A DNA stretch of 28,963 bases from Deltaproteobacteria bacterium. Lineage in GTDB: Bacteria > Myxococcota > Myxococcia > Myxococcales > 40CM-4-68-19. The stretch covers positions 1-28,963 of the forward strand of contig JAFEBC010000106.1 of assembly GCA_018266095.1 (NCBI GenBank), given 5' to 3'. The notes under the pieces are model-generated. The model did not search any database and was not told where the DNA came from. It saw nothing but the letters and a program-made list of their open reading frames with translations. Made by a program: the position numbers and the translations under genes. This document shows positions 23,941 through 28,963 of the stretch, piece after piece (position 1 is the stretch's first letter; every line of letters begins with the position of its first letter).

Positions 23941-24846
23941 CTACCCGTCCTTCACCACGCGCCCCAGCGCCGCCACGATCTCGCGCCCGCCATCCGTCGT
24001 CGTCCCGAACCGATAGTCGCTCCGCCCGCCACCCAGCGCCTGCACGCGCGCCAGATCGATCTCCTCGCGGAACGTCGCCGCCGTGATCGCCTTGCCCTCG
24101 ATCACCACGCCCACCGCCGCGCGCGCCTCCAGCTCCGACAAGAGCGCCTTCTTGAGCGACTTCGGCATCGCCTTCGCCGCGCGCACCACCAGCACGCCCT
24201 GCGCCTCTTCCTTCGCCGACTTGGCCAGCTCGATCGCCGGCGCGATCGTCTTCAGATGATCCGCCTGCAGCTCGCGCAGTTGCTCCTCGAGCGGGATCGG
24301 CAGCGAGTCCGGCGATTGCACGAGCGCCGCCACCAGCGCCTGCCGCACGTCCTCGCGCTGCTTGGTGTGCAAGCTCGCCTGCACCTCGGACAGCGCGTCC
24401 ACATACAGCCGCGCCCGCTCCGTCATCACGTGCCCGCGGCCCGGACTGTCCGCCGCGCGCGCGTCCTCATCCGCCTGCGGCCACGGCGGCTCGCCCAGGC
24501 GCAGCACCTTCACCGCCGAGAGCAGGCCATCGAAGTCCGCGTGCGCGACGACCACGTCGATCTTGCCCAGCCGCGCCACCACCTCGGGCGTCACCAGCTC
24601 CGGACACGCGTGCGCCTCGCGGTTGGGCACGAGCAGGAAGCGCGGATCGCCGCGCACCTTGTCCCAGCCGATCGGGTGCTCGTGGTGGTCGATCCACAGC
24701 GCCAGCCTGTCGCCGAGCGCGTTCAGGAAGGGCAGGGTGCTCGTCTCGTACGCGTCGCCGCTGGCGAAGGCGACATCGACCACCACCGCGCGGCCTTCGG
24801 GCGCCGGCGGCATCTCTCGGGGCTGTTCGACGAAGAGGACGCGCAC
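23941..24846 (-). CDS. DHH/DHHA1-type phosphoesterase with permuted motifs
   Basis: A 301-residue protein carrying DHH-superfamily metal-binding motifs in unusual order: VVVDVAF (Asp24) resembling motif II, IDHHEHP (Asp53-His54-His55) the DHH motif III, then HADFDG (His102, Asp104, Asp106) resembling motif I, which normally comes first. Near the C-terminus, LGGGRSDYRFG (271-281) is the GGGR/GGGH loop of a DHHA1 nucleic-acid or substrate-binding domain. DHH proteins cleave phosphoester or phosphoanhydride bonds (RecJ, NrnA, exopolyphosphatase, cyclic dinucleotide PDE); here the substrate is unknown. A GTG start at 24846 follows AGGTG. The stop directly abuts hexamer array 2. The order is read from the sequence; the family call is an inference from motifs. 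Confidence 0.8.
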   Translation of the reverse strand: MRVLFVEQPREMPPAPEGRAVVVDVAFASGDAYETSTLPFLNALGDRLALWIDHHEHPIGWDKVRGDPRFLLVPNREAHACPELVTPEVVARLGKIDVVVAHADFDGLLSAVKVLRLGEPPWPQADEDARAADSPGRGHVMTERARLYVDALSEVQASLHTKQREDVRQALVAALVQSPDSLPIPLEEQLRELQADHLKTIAPAIELAKSAKEEAQGVLVVRAAKAMPKSLKKALLSELEARAAVGVVIEGKAITAATFREEIDLARVQALGGGRSDYRFGTTTDGGREIVAALGRVVKDG

Positions 24847-24924
24847 GCGGACACCTAGGCCACCTGCGGCGCCATCGGGTCAAGCGGTTTGCATCCGCGG
24901 CCTCGGATTCGCGGCCGCCAGCGC

Positions 24925-25449
24925 TCACTCGGCGGGCTTGGCCGGGTCCTTCTTCGACCAGAAGAACACGGCGCGCGGATCGATGGCGTGCGCCTTCTCG
25001 GCTGCGTGCGCCGGCAGGAGCGCCGGATCCGGACGGCCCGGATCCTCCACGATCGCCGCCTCGCCGTTCTCCAGCTTCTGCTGCAGGTCCGCCGACACCA
25101 GCACGCGCCCGATCTTCCCGCTGCGCTTCTGGTAGTGGAACACGTTCTCGCCGATGGGCTCCACGATCGCGTGCGCCTCGATGAGCTTGCGCAGCCCGTG
25201 CGCGCGCTCCGACTGCTTGCGCGCCTCGGCCACCTTGTCGAGCTCCTTCTGCCGCTCGGCCGCCTTCTCCGCCTCGTGCGCCGCGAACGCCTCCTGCCGC
25301 TGGCGCTCCTCCTCGGTCAGCACGCGCGGCGCCGGCTGCGGCCGCTGCTGCTGCGGGGGCCGCTTCTGGTCCTTCGTCTTCTCTGCCTTCTCGACCTGCG
25401 CCTGCGACACCAGGCCGGCCTTGAGCAGCTTGTCGCGGAGGTTTTGCAT
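24925..25449 (-). CDS. DUF2058 (YaiL-like) protein
   Basis: A 174-residue protein with the DUF2058 pattern: N-terminal RDKLLKAGLVSQAQVEKAEK, a long charged Gln/Glu/Lys-rich helix (about 20-90), then a compact domain (I.EPIGENVFHYQK.....I.V, then LENGEAAIVED and LLPAHAAEKAHAID). E. coli YaiL belongs here and has been called a nucleoprotein/polynucleotide-associated protein; the role is not established. ATG 25449 gives the expected start at the conserved first helix. The Pro/Gln-rich part at 30-45 is more variable. It is probably soluble and cytoplasmic. The next gene (DHH-type) starts 78 bp downstream. Confidence 0.85.
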   Translation of the reverse strand: MQNLRDKLLKAGLVSQAQVEKAEKTKDQKRPPQQQRPQPAPRVLTEEERQRQEAFAAHEAEKAAERQKELDKVAEARKQSERAHGLRKLIEAHAIVEPIGENVFHYQKRSGKIGRVLVSADLQQKLENGEAAIVEDPGRPDPALLPAHAAEKAHAIDPRAVFFWSKKDPAKPAE

Positions 25450-25503
25450 GAGGTTCTTTGGAGCTCGCCCGCGTCGTGCGTGACGCGCAGCCTGCTTCTT
25501 ACC

Positions 25504-25674
25504 TCATTCGCCCGCGGCCTTGCGCTGCTTGTAGCGCACGATCGCCAGGATCACGGTGACCCCCGCGCACGCTCCGGCGACGCCGTAGCCGAGGCCCCTC
25601 GAGAGCGAGCCCGACTGCGCGAGCCCGGCAAAGAGGAGCGTCATCAGGGTGAGGAAGTTGATCAACGCATTCAT
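25504..25674 (-). CDS. 56-residue two-helix membrane protein
   Basis: A small frame with strong translation signals: ATG at 25674 preceded by GGAGG (25682-25686) at a six-to-seven-base spacing, ending in TGA at 25504. The product has a hydrophobic helix at about 3-18 (from NALINFLTL), a Gly/Ser-rich turn at 19-31, a second hydrophobic helix at about 30-47, and a basic tail (RYKQRKAAGE). It is likely an inner-membrane protein, perhaps a helical hairpin. No family is recognised. It stands 54 bp upstream of the DUF2058 gene in the same direction, and could be co-transcribed with it. Confidence 0.65.
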   Translation of the reverse strand: MNALINFLTLMTLLFAGLAQSGSLSRGLGYGVAGACAGVTVILAIVRYKQRKAAGE

Positions 25675-25787
25675 GGGCAGCCTCCGCCGCGCCGCTGGAT
25701 GCGACGTGGGGCAGAGTCTATACCCCGACCTCGGGCGCCGCTCGGCTCATCGCCACCCAAGGCGCCTCCCGCGCCCCCGAAGCACCA

Positions 25788-25818
25788 CGGGCCGCCCCTC
25801 GTGTGAGGGAGCGGCCCG
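25788..25818 (-). terminator. GC-rich hairpin after fusA
   Basis: Arms 25788-25800 and 25805-25818 pair over 13 bp with one bulged base around a GTGT loop, 27 bases after the fusA stop. It is the strongest hairpin in this gap and the likely terminator of the fusA transcript. No run of T follows on the minus strand, so it may act as a Rho-aided or stability hairpin rather than a classical intrinsic terminator. Confidence 0.5.
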
Positions 25819-25844
25819 CGGAGACGTCCAGGTGGAGCTCGCGG

Positions 25845-27962
25845 CTACTTCTTGCCCGCCGCCTGCTTCTCCTTGAACTCCTTGATCATCTGCTCCTGCG
25901 TCGCGCGCGGCACGGCCTGGTACTTGGCGAACTCCATCGAGAACTCGCCCTTGCCCTGCGTCGCCGAGCGGAGGTGCGTCGAGTAGCCGAACATCTCCGA
26001 GAGCGGGATGAGCGCGACGGCGATGACGTAGCCCTCGTTGCTCTCCGTGCTCTGGATGACGCCGCGGCGCTGGTTCAACTGGCCGACGACCGAGCCCTGG
26101 AACTCCTCAGGGGCCGACACCTCGACCTTCATGATCGGCTCGAGGATGACCGGCTTGGCCGACTCGTAGCCCTCGCGGAAGCCCATGAGCGCGGCGGTCT
26201 TGAACGCCTGCTCGCTGGAGTCGACGGCGTGGTGCAAGCCGTCGTTGATCACGCAGCGGATGCCGACCACCGGGAAGCCGATGAGCGAGCCGTTCTTGAT
26301 CGCCTCCTTGAAGCCCTTGTCGCACGCCGGGATGAACTCGCGCGGGATCGAGCCGCCGACCACGTCGTCGACGAACTCGTACGCCTCGACCGCATCCTCA
26401 GGCAGCGGCTCGACGTAGCCGCACACGCGGGCGAACTGGCCGGAGCCGCCCGTCTGCTTCTTGTGCGTGTACGCGAACTCGCCGCGCTGCGTGATGGTCT
26501 CGCGGTACGCCACCTGCGGCTGGCCGACGACCACCTCGCAGTTGTACTCGCGCTTGATGCGCTCCATGTAGATCTCGAGGTGCAGCTCGCCCATGCCCGA
26601 CGCGATGGTCTGCGCGGACTCCTCGTCGCGGTGCACGCGGAAGGTCGGATCCTCGCGCGTGAAGCGGTTCAGGGCCTTCGAGAAGTTCACCTGACCGGCC
26701 TTGTCCTTCGGCGCGATGGCGAGCGAGATCACGGCGTCCGGGATGTGCATGGACGTCATGGTCACGCGGATGTCGCCGTCGGTGAACGTGTCGCCCGAGG
26801 CGCAGTCCACGCCGAAGAGCGCGACGATGTCACCCGCCTGCGCGGTCTCGATGTCGTTCATCTCGTCCGAGTGCATGCGCACGAGCCGCGGAACCTTGAC
26901 CTTCTTCTGGTTCACGCAGTTCATGATGAAGTCACCCTTCGAGACCTTGCCCTGATAGATGCGCATGTACGTGAGCTGACCGTACCGGCCGTCCTCGAGC
27001 TTGAACGCCAGGCCCACGAACGGCTTGTCCGCGCGCGACTCCAGGACGATCTTCTGCTCGTTGTTCTGCTGATCGTGCGCCTCGTTCACGACCTCCTTCG
27101 GGTTCGGGAGGTAGTTGCACACGCCGTCGAGCAGCGACTGCACGCCCTTGTTCTTGTAGGCAGAGCCCATGAACACCGGCGTGATCTTGAGCTCCAGGCA
27201 GCCCTTGCGGATGCCGCGGATGAGCGCAGGCGCCGGCACCGGCTTGTCCTCGAGGAAGAGGTTCATCACTTCCTCGTCGAACTCGCCCGCGCCCGCGACC
27301 AGCTCCGCGTGCTTCTCCTTGCACTCGGCCAGGATGTCAGCCGGGATCTCCTCGGTGCGCACGTTCTCGCCCGACTCGCCGTCGAAGTAGTAGGCCTTCA
27401 TGGCGACCAGGTCGACCACGCCCTGGAACTTGTCCTCGAGGCCGATCGGGTACTGCATCATCACCGGGCGGTGCGAGAGCTTCTCCTTGAGCTGCGCGGT
27501 CACGCGGAACGGGTTCGCGCCGGCGCGGTCCATCTTGTTGATGAACGCCAGGCGGGGAACCTTGTAGCGGCGCATCTGGCGGTCGACCGTGATCGACTGC
27601 GACTGCACGCCCGACACCGAGCAGAGCACGAGGATGGCGCCGTCGAGCACGCGAAGCGCGCGCTCCACCTCGATGGTGAAGTCCACGTGTCCCGGCGTGT
27701 CGATGATGTTGATGTTGTGCAGGACGCCCTGGGCCGACTTCCACTCGCAGTACGTGGCGGCCGACTGGATGGTGATGCCCTTCTCGCGCTCGAGATCCAT
27801 CGAGTCCATCTTGGCGCCGACGCCGTCCTTGCCCTTCACCTCATGGATGGCGTGCACCTTCCCCGTGTAGAAGAGGATGCGCTCAGAGAGGGTGGTCTTG
27901 CCCGAGTCGATGTGGGCAGAGATGCCGATGTTGCGGATCAGGTCGATGTTCGCGTAGGCCAC
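25845..27962 (-). CDS. fusA: Elongation factor G, mitochondrial EFG1-like (spdEFG1) type
   Basis: A 705-residue GTPase that moves tRNA and mRNA through the ribosome. The G1 loop is AHIDSGKT (16-23; Ser replaces the usual Ala of bacterial EF-G), then DTPGH and NKMD. Segments such as HEVKGKDGVGAKMDSM, GITIQSAATY and FGVDCASGDTFTD, plus the C-terminal LRSATQGKGEFSMEF, resemble mitochondrial EFG1 rather than the canonical bacterial form. That clade (spdEFG) is described for spirochaetes, planctomycetes and deltaproteobacteria. GTG 27962 follows GGAG about 7 bases upstream; the open frame continues to 28103 but without similarity. It stands alone, not beside rpsL, rpsG and tuf, so an additional EF-G2 elsewhere would be expected. 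Confidence 0.95.
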   Translation of the reverse strand: MAYANIDLIRNIGISAHIDSGKTTLSERILFYTGKVHAIHEVKGKDGVGAKMDSMDLEREKGITIQSAATYCEWKSAQGVLHNINIIDTPGHVDFTIEVERALRVLDGAILVLCSVSGVQSQSITVDRQMRRYKVPRLAFINKMDRAGANPFRVTAQLKEKLSHRPVMMQYPIGLEDKFQGVVDLVAMKAYYFDGESGENVRTEEIPADILAECKEKHAELVAGAGEFDEEVMNLFLEDKPVPAPALIRGIRKGCLELKITPVFMGSAYKNKGVQSLLDGVCNYLPNPKEVVNEAHDQQNNEQKIVLESRADKPFVGLAFKLEDGRYGQLTYMRIYQGKVSKGDFIMNCVNQKKVKVPRLVRMHSDEMNDIETAQAGDIVALFGVDCASGDTFTDGDIRVTMTSMHIPDAVISLAIAPKDKAGQVNFSKALNRFTREDPTFRVHRDEESAQTIASGMGELHLEIYMERIKREYNCEVVVGQPQVAYRETITQRGEFAYTHKKQTGGSGQFARVCGYVEPLPEDAVEAYEFVDDVVGGSIPREFIPACDKGFKEAIKNGSLIGFPVVGIRCVINDGLHHAVDSSEQAFKTAALMGFREGYESAKPVILEPIMKVEVSAPEEFQGSVVGQLNQRRGVIQSTESNEGYVIAVALIPLSEMFGYSTHLRSATQGKGEFSMEFAKYQAVPRATQEQMIKEFKEKQAAGKK

Positions 27963-27991
27963 AGATGCTCCAGAGAGTGAAAGGCCGCGCC

Positions 27992-28020
27992 GTCTACCTT
28001 GAAATGACTGGTGTTGGCAA
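27992..28020 (-). promoter_or_regulatory. Possible fusA promoter
   Basis: On the minus strand TTGCCA (28015-28020) is followed after 17 bases by GTAGAC (27992-27997), with a modestly AT-richer stretch between. This lies 30 to 58 bases upstream of the fusA start and resembles a weak sigma-70 promoter. The -10 box is a poor match, so the call is tentative. Confidence 0.25.
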
Positions 28021-28049
28021 GTCGGGCGGTCGCAGAGATCTAACCATTG

Positions 28050-28085
28050 AAGGGCGGAAAGGAAGCCCCGGCCGCGCCCGCCCTT
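28050..28085 (-). other. Inverted repeat between the SpoIID-domain gene and fusA
   Basis: AAGGGCGG (28050-28057) and CCGCCCTT (28078-28085) are perfect 8-bp arms around a 20-base GC-rich loop. It lies downstream of the SpoIID-domain gene and upstream of fusA on the same strand. It could end the first transcript or attenuate into fusA. There is no T-tract. The palindrome CAAGCGCTTG follows at 28087-28096. The rest of the 28086-28162 gap holds nothing I recognise. Confidence 0.35.
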
Positions 28086-28162
28086 GCAAGCGCTTGTGAT
28101 CACTCAGCAATCCTGAACGCGCGCAGCCGACCCAGTGCCTTTACGGATCCTTGGAGCCGCCG

Positions 28163-28963
28163 CTACTGATCCACCGACCCGCCGCGGACCTTCATCTTCG
28201 CCTGCTGCTCATCCGAGCGCGGCTTGCCCACCCACAGCCGCGGGAAGTAGCGGGCCAGGATCCGGTCGCGCCCCCAACCCTTGCGCGCGAGCGCCGCGGC
28301 GCCCCGCTGACACAGGCCGACCCCGTGACCGTGGCCGATGCCGCGCAAGAGGAACGCGCGCTCGTTCCCGGCCCGCGAGACCTCGATGGAGAAGCGCGCC
28401 GAGCGCACCGTGTCCCAGCCCAAGGAGCGCCCCAGGAGCAGATGCAACTCCTCTGGCCCGAACGCGCCCTTGCCCCCGACCACCAGCCGCTGCGCATAGC
28501 CGCTCGGACCCCGGAACAGCTCCAGCTCCAGCGGCGACGGCAACGACAGCGCGTGCGCCAGATCGCTCTCGCCCACGCGCGCGGTCCACTTGAGCGGCGG
28601 CTCCCCCGGCCTCGACGCGCACGCCGGGCCGCCACCACCGGGCATCGAATCGTCCACACCCGCGCCCGCCTCCCGGTCGCGCTCGGTCGCGTCCGGCCAG
28701 ACATCCTTCGCGTCCGCCGTGCGCCCGCCGCAGGCCGCGTGATGCAGCGCCGGGGCCACCGCGCCCGTGGTCGACAAGAGCACGATCCCCTCGGTGCGCC
28801 TCGCCGCGTCGCGCGCCGCCTGCGTCTGCACCTCGCGCGCCTTGTAGACCTGGCAGTGCGTCTGATCGCAGAGCGGCGCCGAGTGCACCGTGGCCCCGCG
28901 CGCCATCTTGTCGAGCGCGAAGCTGCGCACCACGATGGCCAGCGCGTCCAGCGCCGCCTCGGG
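28163..28963 (-). CDS. SpoIID/LytB-domain protein, C-terminal part (5' end outside window)
   Basis: The frame is open to the window edge, so the start lies beyond it. The visible 266 residues begin with a SpoIID-like segment (ALDALAIVVRSFALDKM) and end with the diagnostic GIGHGHGVGLCQRGAAALARKG, shared by stage II sporulation protein D and LytB amidase enhancers. In Bacillus SpoIID is a lytic transglycosylase acting on peptidoglycan; in Gram-negatives related proteins act on the cell wall in the periplasm. Between them lies an HAACGG-containing stretch and a Gly/Asp-rich insert that is not conserved. The tail after the motif (WVGKPRSDEQQ...) is basic. The catalytic segment, present in the N-terminal half of the domain, is only partly in view. 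Confidence 0.85.
   Translation of the reverse strand, partial: PEAALDALAIVVRSFALDKMARGATVHSAPLCDQTHCQVYKAREVQTQAARDAARRTEGIVLLSTTGAVAPALHHAACGGRTADAKDVWPDATERDREAGAGVDDSMPGGGGPACASRPGEPPLKWTARVGESDLAHALSLPSPLELELFRGPSGYAQRLVVGGKGAFGPEELHLLLGRSLGWDTVRSARFSIEVSRAGNERAFLLRGIGHGHGVGLCQRGAAALARKGWGRDRILARYFPRLWVGKPRSDEQQAKMKVRGGSVDQ

Noticed and set aside
23788..24858. Plus-strand open frame through array 2 encoding an Asn/Ala/Gln/Arg repeat
   Set aside because: The repeat is merely translated CAACGC units, and the rest is antisense to the DHH-type gene.
25803..27980. 725-codon plus-strand open frame opposite fusA
   Set aside because: Repetitive Arg/Leu/His/Val/Asp composition with no motifs, entirely antisense to EF-G.
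27963..28162. A tRNA or small RNA gene between fusA and the SpoIID-domain gene
   Set aside because: No cloverleaf, TpsiC-like GGTTCGAATCC or anticodon arm is visible; only hairpins and a weak promoter-like pair are seen.

Overview
The window is GC-rich bacterial DNA, densely coded, with many 4-8 bp gene overlaps and several GTG starts. Its content fits Myxococcota (former Deltaproteobacteria): a chemosensory cassette with a CheA-receiver fusion, an EF-G of the mitochondrial EFG1-like 'spd' type, multidomain signalling proteins and many small conserved operons. I see no phage, plasmid, IS, CRISPR, rRNA or tRNA features. No gene-free stretch exceeds 300 bases.

Layout. 1-5072 (+): chemosensory operon, with the end of a CheW-like protein, a CheA/response-regulator hybrid, CheB and a methyl-accepting protein whose reading frame carries a TAG codon near its N-terminus. 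5073-6970: exported metallo-beta-lactamase-fold hydrolase (-) divergent from a LysR regulator (+). 7007-8305 (-): Hpt/REC/GGDEF diguanylate cyclase. 8339-11029 (+): three-gene ABC-2 exporter. 11187-14296: PaaI-like thioesterase (-) divergent from hrpB helicase (+). 14454-15017 (-): miaE. 15121-17380 (+): alpha/beta hydrolase, metallophosphoesterase and EamA transporter with overlapping ends. 17437-19995 (+): M1 aminopeptidase split by an in-frame TAG. 20008-20769 (+): RluA-type pseudouridine synthase. 20918-25674 (-): patatin phospholipase, small exported protein, nadA, permuted DHH-type phosphoesterase, DUF2058 protein and a 56-residue membrane protein. 25845-27962 (-): fusA. 28163-28963 (-): C-terminal part of a SpoIID-domain protein.

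Structure beyond genes. Two low-complexity arrays of the same 6/7-bp unit (GCGTTG at 20782-20913, its complement CAACGC at 23790-23940) lie in opposite orientation around the patatin/exported protein/nadA segment. Two copies of a dispersed palindromic element (11039-11157 and 14324-14407) each lie between convergent genes. Two otherwise intact genes (chemoreceptor, M1 aminopeptidase) are each interrupted by one in-frame TAG. TAG also ends at least nine intact genes here, so general recoding is unlikely; local nonsense mutation, sequence error or readthrough remain possible.

Most genes are housekeeping or signalling. The features I rate most worth a second look are the inverted hexamer arrays, the DHH-type protein with its motifs in permuted order, and the two TAG interruptions.
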